A stretch of DNA of 64,000 nt from Scatophagus argus (Eukaryota; Chordata; Actinopteri; Scatophagidae): assembly GCF_020382885.2 (NCBI RefSeq), contig NC_058506.1:22592318-22656317 (forward strand), in the 5' to 3' direction. The notes below the pieces were generated by a model that was given only the letters and a program-made list of their open reading frames with translations, was not told the origin of the DNA and made no database searches. Below are positions 33,447 through 43,760 of the stretch, piece after piece. The first letter of the stretch is position 1. Each line of letters opens with the position of its first letter. A program made the translations under genes and the position numbers.

Positions 33447-33868
33447 CCAGGGACAATCACAAACAGTTTTCTGTAGTCTGTGTACTGAGCGAAGCGATAC
33501 AGAATAATGACAATAAATCCACTGATCTGCATGATCAGATGCACAACCAGGCGAGTGCTGCAGGTCTTCAAGTCTTCCTTGTTCAGACTTGTTTTGCTGC
33601 TCAGATAGACTACTGTTATCTTACCATATGTGAGATCCATGGTGCTTATACAGATGGCTTTTAAAATTACAGTGAAAGTGAGACCATAGACGTTATTGAT
33701 AAATGCACTCTCACAGGAGAGCTTAAACAGGGAAACACTGTCACAGTATGGATTTGTGATCACAGTCCTGTATCAGCTGAGCCATATGGTCAGACTGAGC
33801 AGAATCCCCACCAAAACAAAGGCCACTCCCCAAGCAGCAACTGTCAGCTTAATCACCACTTTGGTGGT
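33447..33868 (-). pseudogene. olfactory receptor pseudogene, 3' portion (TM4 end to TM7)
   Basis: The minus strand still encodes OR pieces close to the intact copies: ITNPYCDSVSLFKLSCES, FINNVYGLTFTVILKA, DLKTCSTRLVVHLIMQISG and IILYRFAQYTDYRK. The NTIIYG part of TM7 and the C-terminus are gone. At least one frame change lies near the TM4/loop-2 boundary, and small deletions occur (for example in the intracellular loop KTSLNKEDLK). At 33868 the gene is cut by a Penelope-like insertion and resumes at 38384. It is more diverged from the eight intact genes than they are from each other, so it is an older copy. Confidence 0.95.
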
Positions 33869-34426
33869 GACACCATCTTACAAAGAGCCCAGAACCAGCT
33901 CCTCAACGAGAGGATACGACAGACCAATTTCACCATAGATGCTCTCCAGACCAAAACTGAAACCAAACCAAATACCAAAAAACAGCTTGCCACCCTTCTA
34001 CCCATCAAAGTGATGGATGAAGTCACCAAACTGACCACAAAAATCCAGACCATTCAACACAACAAGGGCAAGGAGAGACAGAAACTCAAATTTCAAAAAC
34101 TCAAATATGGTTACGCTAGATCCAACAAAACAGACACACACACACGGAGGAGACAGGACCACTCACCTGAATAACAACACATCCAAGAGAAGTGGGTGAA
34201 GAACCTTTCAGACAGGGAATTGACCCTGTCAGAAAAGGATGTGTTGGCTAACGGACTCAACTTTGCCATTTCACCACAACAAATCCCAGTAGTGGACCTC
34301 ATAACAGCCACTGAGTCTGCCATCAAAAACAACAAGCTGACTGAGACTGAAGCTGAACAACTCTGGATGAAGGTCACAACCACCCTCTGCAGTGCTAAGG
34401 TACCCCCATCCAACATTTATATAGAG

Positions 34427-35137
34427 CAGTGCTTCTCAAATAGTGGGGCGCGTGTGACCCTGGGGAACATGCTTTTTTTGCCGTACTAGAATAAAGTGTA
34501 ATTGCACATCCACTACAGTAGTTGGCAGTGGCGCTCTCATTGTCAGAGTGTGCGCAGGGAGTATTAGCTCTATGGTGTAGCGGCTTTTTTGCACCGAGCA
34601 GGCGATATGAAGTGCAGTAAGCGAACCCTTAAGAGACAACATGAAGAAATTTTTAACAGGGATGAGAAGAAAGGCGGAGAGAGACGAAGATAATGAGACA
34701 AAAGTAACTCACTCGAAATCTAAGACGAGGAAATATGACGAAGCATATGTAGCGCTTGGCTTCACTGTGACTACAGTGGGAGACGAGGAAAGACCAGTGT
34801 GTTTACTGTCTAAAAATGTTGGCAGCGGACAGCATGAAGCCAAATAAATTAAGGCGCCACTTGAAGGCATTACATCCCAATCATGCTGATAAGCCGCTGG
34901 AGTTTTTTCAGCCAAAACGTGCCGAATATTGCCAACAATCATCCCGCTTTGTGAATGCTACTTCAGTAAACCAGCGAGAATTGTTAGCATCCTATTATTA
35001 CATATTATTAAATATTATTACATATTATTATTACTATTATTTATAGTCGCGGCGGAGAGTGTGTGTGTGTGGCGGGGGGGGGCGAATTGTTTTCTACTTG
35101 CCGGGGGGGCGCAACAGAAAATAATTGAGAAGCACTG
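34427..35137 (+). mobile_element. hAT transposon, deletion derivative with BED-finger remnant
   Basis: Inverted ends CAGTGCTTCTCAA (34427-34439) and TTGAGAAGCACTG (35125-35137) are perfect over 13 bases. An exact 8-bp target duplication ATATAGAG lies at 34419-34426 and 35138-35145. The interior plus strand keeps the start of a hAT/ZBED-type transposase: MKKFLTGMRRKAERDE at 34641, KYDEAYVALGF, then NKLRRHLKALHPNHADKPLE, typical of a BED zinc finger. Catalytic parts are deleted, so it is non-autonomous. It is inserted in the Penelope-like element. Confidence 0.95.
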
Positions 35138-35444
35138 ATATAGAGGAACGTAAAGCATTAATTTCTTTGCAGAAAGAGCAGGACATTATGATCTTATCAG
35201 CAGACAAAGGAAGATGCACTGTCATTCTCAACACACAGGACTATCACTCCAAAGTGGCTGCCCTCCTCAGCGACACAGCCACATATGAGAAGCTGAAGAG
35301 AGATCCCACCAGCAAATACAAGCAACAGCTAATTAGTTATTTACAAAAACTGGAAAAGGATAAAATAATTAACCGTAAGCTCTACTTCCAGCTCTACCCT
35401 GGAGAGGCCACTCCACGCTTGTATGGACTCCCGAAGATACACAA

Positions 35445-35695
35445 AGATGAAAGTGACATATTTCGTCATTGGAGGGAACTCACTCCAATGAAATTCATGC
35501 TCTGCATTTAACCCACCCACACACACACAGCAAACCCGGGGCAGTGGGCGACCGCGTGCAGCGCCCGGGGAGCAGTGGGGGTTAGGTACCTTGCTCAAGG
35601 GTACCTCGGTCATGGACACCGGGACGGGGAATCGAACCAGCGATCCACCGGTTACGGGTCCGACACCCTAACCGCTGATCCACGAAGGAGTCCCC
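35445..35695 (-). mobile_element. tRNA-derived SINE
   Basis: On the minus strand the head reads GTGGATCAGCGGTTAGGGTG (A-box region), then GGTTCGATTCC (B box), CTTGAGCAAGGTACCTAACC and GGTTAAATGCAGAGC. The tail is TTGGAGTGAGTTCCCTCCAA, a small hairpin. It splits the Penelope RT region. Confidence 0.85.
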
Positions 35696-36377
35696 CTCAG
35701 ACCCATCGTCAGCAGTACAACCTCGGTCACATACAAGGTGGCCAAACACCTGGCCAACATCTTGGTGCCAATAGTGGGACACACTCCTCATCACATCCAC
35801 AACTCCCAGGATTTTGTGAACAAAGTTAAGAAAATCATTATGGACCTAGAGGACACCATGGTCTCCTTTGGTGTCATCTCTTTGTTTACTTGCATCCCCA
35901 CCTCAGAAGCCACACAGATGGTAAGAAGACGCCTTTCACAGGATAACACATTTAATGACAGACACAATCTCTCTCCAGACCACATCTGTGATCTATTGGA
36001 CCTTTGCCTGAACACAACTTACTTTCAGTATAAGGAGAATTTTTACAGACAGAAGCATGGTTGTGCCATCGGATCACCTGTATCTCCCATTGTGGCCAAC
36101 CTTTATATGGAAGAAGTGGAAAGAAGAGCTTTGATATCCTTTCCTGGAACACCTCCCTCCCACTGGTTCAGATATGTGGATGACACTTGGGTCAAGATCA
36201 AGACCCAGGAAGTGAAACGATCCACAGATCACATTAACGCAGTGGACCAAAACATCAAGTTCACACGGGAGGACACCAGTGAATAATGATGATCTGGCCT
36301 TCTTGGACTGTACAGTTCACATTGAGGATAACAGAAGCCTTAATGTGGAAGTATACAGGAAACCCACCCACACAGAC

Positions 36378-36391
36378 TGTCAAGTTTTGGT

Positions 36392-36432
<41 letters not shown>

Positions 36433-37414
36433 CTTCTTTTTATTTGATCCCTCAGTTAATGCTCCACTTGAAAGAGCTTGGTCACACAAGGAACAACTCT
36501 TGACAAGGATTTCCCCTTTTTATGTTTTATTGAACTTTGTTTTGTTGATGAAGGGGTCATTCAGTCATTCAGCAGCAGGTTGAAAACCTTGAACACAAGA
36601 ATAACAAGACATTGCGTTATTTCAAAATCATTAAAATGTAAAATAAAAATCCATGCAGTAAGTACTATTACTAATTACAACTCTTTGAATGCACCAAACT
36701 AGCAATGCCTTAGCATTAAGTCAGCATGTGCTAACAAACCTTTAAGATTTAACCTTAATCACATATAAACAAATACATTTTTTTTTTCAATATTTAACTC
36801 AAGCAAATGAGTAACTCCAGTGACAAAACAAAAGCAAAATTCAAGTAAAGCATCAGCTTTGCTGCTCCAAACAATTGAATAGGCTTGAGCCATTAAAAAC
36901 TGCTTTGTCAAACTTAAAGTGCAGACTACAAACTACTGTAGGCAAACAACAAATTAAGTGGAAATAATCAACTGAAAGTCACTACCATTAAACAAACTAA
37001 GTCAGATGCCCAATGAGGCCAAACATTTTGCATGTGCACATGTGGAGCACATGTTGAGCACAAGTCCATCCATTCCACAACAACAGGTGAGTAATTTAAG
37101 AAAGTCACATCTCCTACCAGTTGCGTTTGACGGTGAACTGAGGGATTTTAGTTTTCTTGGTTTGGTTTGTTTCTTTAAGCTTTTGCTGTCCACAAACTTT
37201 CCTCCTTTGTCTCCCACAGCATGTGTTGAACTGATGGTTAAGATGGCCGTCTCACCGGAAGTTCCTCCTCTTGACAGGAAGTGGTTGGAGTGCTTTGCTG
37301 GTGTTGTTGAACTGATTGACTGCCCCCTGTAGGTCCGGCTGAAGACTTGTTTTGTTTGCAAAGTGAATGAAAGGTTTTTGATGTTTTGGTTGTGCTTTTT
37401 TGTCAGTTGGCGTG
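36378..37414 (-). mobile_element. retrocopy-like insert with 40-nt poly(A), source unknown
   Basis: Inserted in the Penelope-like element between 8-bp repeats ACACAGAC (36370-36377 and 37415-37422). Read on the minus strand it has an open stretch of about 110 codons ending at 37002 (KSLKKQTKPRKLKSLSSPSN; GRRCDFLKLLTCCCGMDGLV), about 560 bases of AT-rich sequence, an AATAAA at 36444-36439 and 40 A residues (36432-36393). This looks like the 3' end of a reverse-transcribed mRNA. Fifteen bases beyond the poly(A) are unexplained. The protein is not recognised and may be non-coding. Confidence 0.6.
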
Positions 37415-38240
37415 ACACAGACCAATACCTACTGTTTGACTGACACCATCCACTGGAACACAAGATGGGAGTCATCAGAACCCTGCATCACAGAGCTGAG
37501 ACAGTCCCCACCAGCTCAGCAGGACAGGTGAAGGAACAACAACACCTCAAGTCAGCCCTAAAAACATGTGGCTACCCCAACTGGGCACTCACCAAAGCCA
37601 CAAAAAGAAGACCCACCAGGATTATCAGAAAAACTAAGAAGAATTTTCAACAACCACGACATCCCGGTCCATTTCAAACCAATGACTACACTGAGACAGA
37701 AACTGGTCCATCCCAAGGACAAAATCCCCAGGGAAAAACAGAGCAATATTATATATTCAGTCCAGTGCAGTGAAGAATACTCTGATCTGTACGTTGGTGA
37801 AACAAAACAACCACTCCACAGGAGAATGGCACAGCACAGGAGAGCCACCTCCACAGGACAAGAATCAGCGGTCCACTTACATCTTAAGGAAAAGGGACAT
37901 TCCTTTGATGACAACGATGTCCACATTCTTGACAGAGAGGACAGGTGGTACGAAAGAGGGGTCAAGGAAGCCATCTATGTTAAGTTGGAAAAACCTTCAC
38001 TTAACAGAGGTGGTGGACTTAGACATCATCTCTCTTGTACCTACAATGCGGTCCTCACAGCCATTAGCCAGTCATTATACTTTGATAGCCAGTCGTTAGA
38101 CACAGAGGGCCATCACTGGCAGTCACGCTACATAGTCAAATTTGCAGGATTATCAGATCCTTTGTTTTACTTAGTTTCACTTAGTCACTCCCACTGAGGG
38201 TGTATATAGGTGTATATATTTGTTCCCCACCAGACAGCTT

Positions 38241-38292
38241 TTTCAGAACTGATGAAGCTGCTTGGATGAGCAGTGAAACGTCTTCAAGTCAA
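38241..38292 (+). ncRNA. hammerhead-ribozyme-like core in the Penelope tail
   Basis: CTGATGA at 38249-38255 is followed by a stem GCTGC/GCAGT (38257-38261 with 38270-38274, loop TTGGATGA) and by GAAACGTC (38275-38282). GAA before the core can pair with TTC after GTC as the start of stem I. Penelope-like elements are known to carry minimal hammerhead ribozymes, with ACGT acting as a very short or dimerising stem III. One extra A precedes stem II, so activity is uncertain. Confidence 0.5.
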
Positions 38293-38383
38293 ATCTTCAC
38301 AAGTCCAGAGGCTTTGCTTTAACTCTTCGAGTGAATATGACCTGGATGACTGAGAATCTCCACAGATATACCATTTTGGTGGT

Positions 38384-38437
38384 CATTATGGCAGCACAGC
38401 ACAGTGGAATGCAAATGGACATGTATCTGCCAAAAGC
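38384..38437 (-). pseudogene. olfactory receptor pseudogene, 5' remnant across the insertion
   Basis: About 54 bases (CATTATGGCAGCACAGCACA onward) continue the OR sequence that stops at 33868. They cover the end of TM3 and CNPLHY-MTT region, on the minus strand. OR similarity ends near 38437 where RTE-like LINE sequence begins, so the first 120 or so codons are lost. Confidence 0.9.
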
Positions 38438-38575
38438 TGGTTTGCTGGAATTTCTTTGGGGCCAACTGAAAGTCTAGCTCTATGGCCTCACCAAACTCCT
38501 CCCACATCAGAGTTTTTGCTTCAGTGACTGACCAAACTGTGCATCATCTGGCCTGCTGATACCTGTCATTTGCAT
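38438..38575 (-). mobile_element. RTE-like LINE scrap
   Basis: The minus strand encodes MWEEFGEAIELDFQLAPKKF, the same block as in 32050-32930. Short and broken. Confidence 0.65.
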
Positions 38576-38689
38576 CTGGAGTTGGACAAACTATGGCTAG
38601 TACAGAAGTCCAATTACTACTGCTATTGCTACTAATTACCATTCGGGTTCAGACCAGGCAGGCCAGTGTAGGCCATCCGTCTGCTCAAC

Positions 38690-38935
38690 AGTGAGCGTTA
38701 ATCTGGACAATCCTACTCCCACCTGCACTAGATGTAAATACTATTCATGTAAATACTGCACATTTTCACTTTTTTAATTTTATTTTGTTTTTATAAGCTT
38801 TCTATTTTACAATATTTAAATTTTACTTACCCATTTTTTGGTAGCAGGGACATAAAGAATTTCACTGCACATTGTACCGTGTATGATTGTGTGTGTGACA
38901 AATAAACCTATCTTGTATCTTGTATCTTGTAGTTT
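38690..38935 (+). mobile_element. LINE 3' UTR with ATCTTGT tail
   Basis: Ends TTTCACTGCACATTGTACCG, then GACAAATAAACCTATCTTGT with tandem ATCTTGT units, as in CR1/L2-group LINEs. No coding part. Confidence 0.65.
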
Positions 38936-39728
38936 CAGTTGTTTGCCAGCTGTTTGTCACCTGGCTAGTTTTGCAAGCTACCTCTTTTACTCAACACTTT
39001 GAGGCTTGTAATGCAGTGTTAACTTTATGAGAGATTGAGAAGACAGGCCATGTGGTGGCTGACAAATTGTTGTTCCTAAGTTACAGAGTTCAGATAGGCT
39101 GTATAACTTGACATAGTCCTGGCACTTGGTGTTTTTGGCTCCTCTCTCTCTCTCAATCGCTCAGTCTCTCCCACACTCAGGGTGAGATACTTGAAGAAAA
39201 GTAGACATCTACTCCACACTCATTCTGTGGAATTTTAATCATCTTATAGATTAAAATTAACTCATTTGGCCATATCATATTAATCATAACCTTGTGTAAC
39301 TTTTTTACAGACTTGGTTGCCTTTTTGCCCTTAAAGTATTGATCCTAATGTGTGTTCTAATAGACTATTTGACAAATAAATTTAATAAATTTAATTCATG
39401 ATCTTGTAGTTTTGACTCTTATTATGACATCATAATCTTTAATTTCTCTGAGCTCAGGTGTGCAGATCACAAACTTAAACTGTCCACTGACACCAAGCAA
39501 CATACAGCATGTACAATAACAAGTTGGTCTTGACTCAGTTTCCAACAACAAAGCTGGTCATATTGTTAACATATCATGTTTTATCATTTGATCTGTGACT
39601 GTTGTGTGTTCTAAACCTTTGTCTCTACTGCATGTAGAGCTTTAGATTTCTGTATCCATAAACATCAGTGGAATCCTGTGCAGGTGTTCATCTACAGACA
39701 TTTATTTACATATTGACAAAGTAAGCTT
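38936..39728. repeat. OR downstream flank (copy 7)
   Basis: Homologous to 18150-18932 and 23220-23749, the flanks of copies 4 and 5, especially over 39465-39728. No gene seen. Confidence 0.7.
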
Positions 39729-40679
39729 TCATTTTTTACACAATGCAAAGCATTTTTTCTTATGAGACATTACATGTAAAAAATTTCGTATCTCTTTGGA
39801 CTGCACTCCATAAATAATGGTGTTAAGGCTGCCAGGGACAATCACAAACAAAATGGCGGCAAGTTTTCTGTAGTCTGTGTATTGAGGGAAGCGATGCAGA
39901 ATAATGACAATAAATCCACTGATCAACATGATCAGATACACAACCAAGTGAGTGCTGCAGGTCTTCAAGGCTTTCTTGTTCAAAGACTTGTTTTTACCAC
40001 TCACACAGACCATTGTTATTTTAGCATATGTGAGAATTGTGCTGCCTATAGAGGCGACTTTCAACACTACAGTATAAGTGAGACCATAGACGTTATTGAT
40101 CAACACACTCTCACAGGAGAGCTTAAACAGGGAAGCATTGTCACAGAAAGGATTCATGATCACAGTCCTGCATCGATTGAGACGTATGGTCAGACTGAGC
40201 AGAATCCCCACCAAAACGAAGGACACTCCCCAAGCAGCAACTGTCAGCTTAATCACCATTTTGGTGGTCATTATGGAAGCATAGTGCAGTGGATTGCAAA
40301 TGGCCACGTATCTGTCATAGGCCATAATCATGAGCACAGTTTGGGAAGTTGTACCAAACAGCTGTGTAATGAAAGCTTGGACCACACATTCATAATAAGT
40401 GATGAGACGCTGAGATGGAGGCACTAAAATATCCGCAAGCAAACGGGGCACAATATTAGTACTACCAATCATGTCACTGACTGACAGGTTGCAGAAAATG
40501 ACATACATAGGCTGGTGAAGGTTCTTGTCAATTAAAATTATAATTGAAATGCCTATATTCAGAGCCATTATAACAATGTAGGCAATGAGTAAAAAGAAAA
40601 AAACAGGGTACATGGAATCCTTTGAGACCTTTAACCCTTCCATCTGAAGTATGAAGCTGTTGTACGTGTAGTTTTCCAT
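39729..40679 (-). CDS. olfactory receptor, tandem copy 7
   Basis: Complete 316-residue single-exon OR. It combines features of two subgroups: Met13 and the 3' flank of copies 4/5, but Gln105, Tyr202 and the TATA promoter of copy 6. Phe178 in loop 2 (MNPFCDN) matches copy 1. Ser153 in TM4 (GVSFVLVG) and the C-terminal RNFLHVMSHKKKCF are private. Such mosaics suggest gene conversion. All core motifs are intact. AATAAA follows the stop closely. Confidence 0.97.
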   Translation of the reverse strand: MENYTYNSFILQMEGLKVSKDSMYPVFFFLLIAYIVIMALNIGISIIILIDKNLHQPMYVIFCNLSVSDMIGSTNIVPRLLADILVPPSQRLITYYECVVQAFITQLFGTTSQTVLMIMAYDRYVAICNPLHYASIMTTKMVIKLTVAAWGVSFVLVGILLSLTIRLNRCRTVIMNPFCDNASLFKLSCESVLINNVYGLTYTVVLKVASIGSTILTYAKITMVCVSGKNKSLNKKALKTCSTHLVVYLIMLISGFIVIILHRFPQYTDYRKLAAILFVIVPGSLNTIIYGVQSKEIRNFLHVMSHKKKCFALCKK

Positions 40680-40682
40680 CAG

Positions 40683-41020
40683 CCTGAAATAACAAGTAGA
40701 ACAATATCCTGTCAGTGTTAGGATACTGACAAAGTCTTGGCAATCTAGATATCAGAGATACTTGATGTATTAAAAGACAACAGTGGCTGAACAGCAAACA
40801 CAAACTCTTCTGTTAGAAATGTTCCACAAATAATGTAAAGATAGCAGTTTGCTTGTAATACATCAATACCTGTTTGTGACATCCGTCTTGTCTCATCACT
40901 GGAAGCAGTTAGTATGAAGTCTCATACTTTTTTATAGAAGCAATTTTAACATCAGGGGACTCACTTGGGATTAGGACATGTGTGATGTAACAGTAAGACA
41001 TCAGTGTCGTGGCCACAAGA
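40683..41020 (-). promoter_or_regulatory. leader exon, intron and TATA-box promoter of OR copy 7
   Basis: Acceptor TTCAG ends at 40684 and the donor GT is at 40869-40868, giving an intron of 186 bp. TATA box TATAAAA lies at 40936-40930. About 15 bases present in other copies (the TACTGAGCAGCAGCAGATAAG part) are shortened here. Confidence 0.65.
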
Positions 41021-41039
41021 ACCCGTCACATCCATTTTC

Positions 41040-41390
41040 CCCTTCAGAGTTCATTTATGATGCATATTACTATGGGGAAAAGGCTGTGGTTGAATCTATG
41101 AGTCCATGTTTTGTATTGCTTCTTAGAGTAAAGCAATTTAACTTCAATTCAATTCAACTTCAATTCAACTGTGATGCAGTACGCCAGGATGCTCGAAATG
41201 GAAGAGCGACAGAATGTCACCAGCCGCTGTTCATTCAGATCATTCCTTTTTAATAGTTTCAGGTAGTGTATGTGTTGCTGAGTTTTTGTCACAGCAGCTG
41301 ACGTTTTGGCAGACCAGATGAGGTTATCAATAATGAGGGCACAAGAAATTTAATGCTCTGAATCCGCTCCACACAGTCGCCATTTATGAA
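41040..41390 (-). mobile_element. probable LINE ORF2 C-terminal scrap
   Basis: Minus-strand sequence (ATTCTGTCGCTCTTCCATTT; CAGCTGCTGTGACAAAAACT) resembles the C-terminal region of CR1/L2-type LINEs such as the one at 48450-50560. Weak and short. Confidence 0.4.
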
Positions 41391-41829
41391 TGAACACCAA
41401 ACTAGAGAGCGAAGAGCTGCTGCACAGTTGGTTGAGGCCAATTCTCAACCTGTTACTCCATTAAATGTATAATGAAGAGATCATTTCACATGCCATTACC
41501 ATAAAACATGTGTTAGAGCGTGTGCGCCCAGACAAAAGACAAGACAACAGGACAAGTGTACCTTCATTTGCTCATCATTCCCAGACACTGAAAATTCCTG
41601 CGTTCCCTCTTCAGCGGGATGCAGTCTCAGTGTAACCGTTTGCCTTACTGTTATTCTCAGGGTCCACGCACTTTTTCAAAATGTGAGGAAACAGAAAGAA
41701 AACTACCTGAAGAGTTTTGTTTTGACATTGTGAGTACCTGGGAGGGCAGGTTCCGTACTATCAGTAACACCAGGCAGACGGGGACTGTGGGTGAGAAGAG
41801 GATGTCGTAGTCGTTGATCTCTCTTTTTT
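41391..41829. other. no gene seen
   Basis: Contains a small plus-strand frame (41619-41810) with no recognisable domain. It may be flank of the adjoining fossil. Confidence 0.4.
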
Positions 41830-43097
41830 CCTGGAGCGGATTCTGTGGTCCAAACAGACAGCAAGAGAAACAAGTTCATTAAGATCAGTAGGCATATCAC
41901 GAATTGTGAGTTCATATTTCAGTTGTTCACTCAATCCTTTTAGAAAAACTCCCTTCAGAGCATCCTCATTCCATCAGGAGTCAGTAGCAATTGAGTTGTC
42001 CACCACGCTTTGGCTCCCTTGTCTCAAACACAAGAGTCGGTTAGAAGCACTTCTGAAATAATCAGGATGATCAAAAACATTATGGAAACGGGTCAAAAAT
42101 TCTTATAGGGAAACAGTTAAATCATTCTGCCTGGAAACTGCCACCTCTGACCAATGTAAAGCTCAGTAATCCAAGAATATAATTTACCTTGGAACAGTCT
42201 GTGGGGAAGGTTAAGGACTGTTGCTTAAACACCGTGAAGCATTGAAGGAGAAACCCCTGACAGCGTTCCAACTCCCCAGTAGGGTGGCGGGTCCAGTCCA
42301 TGAGAGGCTCTGCTCATGGAGAGGGTGATTATCTGGGCAGGAATGGCAGAGTCCGATGAAGCAGTGTGAGCTGGCGGGGAGGCTCCACAGAGATGAGAAA
42401 CCTGATGAAGACGTTCAGTTAAACAAGTAGAAACTGACTGATTACTTACCAAAACAGAAATAATGGCATGGTTGTGGCATCCCAACATGGCACTATGCAC
42501 CGAGACTGCTTGCTAAATGTCAGAACTAGCTGATTCATCCACAGAGTCCATAATATGGACAGATTATTCTGTTGGGTTTTAGAACAAAAGTGGACTCCAA
42601 ATAAGCAGACGAAGGCAGGCAAAAACTAAAGTAAAAGAGTCTTTACTTAGCCGCTCTTTCGAAATACAATCCAAAATCCAAGTAACACAGAAAGGCGGCG
42701 AGTGAGTGTGAGGCTCACAAGAACAGAACAAAATCAATTCAGTCCACAATTCCAGAGAGTATGGTTCCAATCCAAAGGTCTGTCTGCAGTCCAACGCTGG
42801 AGTAGAGCAGAGCAGAGTGGGCAAACCTGGACCAAGAGGTAAATGTTAGATCAAGCAAAAGGATAGAAAGCACAGAAGCAAATCAGAGCCAGGCAAAATA
42901 CCACAGAGTTGACGGTATAATCTGGCGAAGATGGAGAGGGAACGCCAGTCTTAAAAAGGAGGAACAGAGTGGATAATGGACACTGGCGAGGCACAGGTGC
43001 ACAGGTACCACTCCACCCTGCTCCACTTGGACTGGTGAACTGAAAGTCAGACCAATGAGAGGGAGAACAGAAAAATCAAAGAAAACCAAGAGTAACA
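41830..43097 (-). mobile_element. Ty3/gypsy fossil, LTR and gag region
   Basis: A probable LTR at 42570-43097 (TGTTGGG...GAGTAACA as read on the plus strand) is followed on the minus strand by a gag-like region down to about 41830, with TLSMSRASHGLDPPPY and NMNSQFVICLLILMNLFLLL as visible pieces. It is broken in several places and the pol part and second LTR are not seen. Age unknown. Confidence 0.65.
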
Positions 43098-43149
43098 CAG
43101 CACCCCAAGATGATAATCCTAATAGATTACCCTGATTCCTTGCCTTTCG

Positions 43150-43760
43150 GTGCATATTCAGGAGGAAGAATTAACAGTCATTCTGATGGTTTTGGAATGC
43201 ACAAGCGTGTCAGGGTTTCTGACATTAAAAGAGCCATTGTTGGGGGACCTGTGACAACTTCCATTGTGCTGAGATGTGCTCTTCCAGCTATTTTGCTATT
43301 CCCTGATAGGGCAGTAGCTGTGAAGCGCATGGAAGGTTTAGGCCTCCTGACATGATGTGCACAATTAGAGTGCGAGAGCTTCATCTGCTGTTTTCCCTTA
43401 CATAGCAAAGTCATCTGCTTTTCCATGCTGGTGTGTGGAGAAGGGCAGGCATTACACATCATGCCCTCACTCTCTTGTGTTAACTGTTCTCCAACTGTCA
43501 GTAGATAGAAAACTGGCGCTATTCACGATTAAAACATATGCTGCCATTCCATCATGGCATGAGGGCTTTGGGGAGGGATCTGTTTTTGCGCATCCACTAG
43601 AGAAGCTTCTTTTTAAAAGGAGTCCAAAGACAGCAACCTGTAATGCGATCCTTAGCTCCACAGTGAGATTTAACCCTGGTTTTACCAACCTTAGGAAATC
43701 TCCCTTTTTGAGCCGCTGTCACAGATCCTGCTCAAATTTTGTGATTAAACACTGCATGTC
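43150..43760 (+). mobile_element. possible DIRS-like retroelement fossil
   Basis: RKLALFTIKTYAAIPSWHEG and VFAHPLEKLLFKRSPK resemble the start of the tyrosine-recombinase region of DIRS-like elements. Small, broken, and identified from one motif only. It could be something else. Confidence 0.35.

Larger units (their letters stand above)
33869..38369 (+). mobile_element. Penelope-like element with three later insertions
   Basis: Parts in order are an N-terminal region (KTETKPNTKKQLATLLPIKV; KNLSDRELTLSEKDVLANG) at 33869-34418, an RT start (ILSADKGRCTVIL; TPRLYGLPKIHKD) at 35146-35440, the RT core (SQDFVNKVKKIIMDLED; GCAIGSPVSPIVANLYMEE; RYVDDTWVK) at 35696-36377, and a GIY-YIG endonuclease (IIYSVQCSEEYSDLYVGETK) at about 37740-38040. 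A tail of about 300 bp carries a hammerhead-like core. Target duplications ACCAYTTTGGTGGT (one mismatch) lie at 33855-33868 and 38370-38383. The element is broken, by insertions and by other damage. It is inserted into the OR pseudogene, antisense to it. Confidence 0.92.

Noticed and set aside
34641-35046. BED-finger frames that could be read as a host ZBED gene
   Set aside because: They sit between perfect hAT inverted ends with an 8-bp target duplication, so they are transposon remnants.
37465-38197. Frame of 209 codons that could be read as a host GIY-YIG nuclease gene
   Set aside because: It continues Penelope-like sequence interrupted by the retrocopy and ends in the element's own tail, so it belongs to that element.
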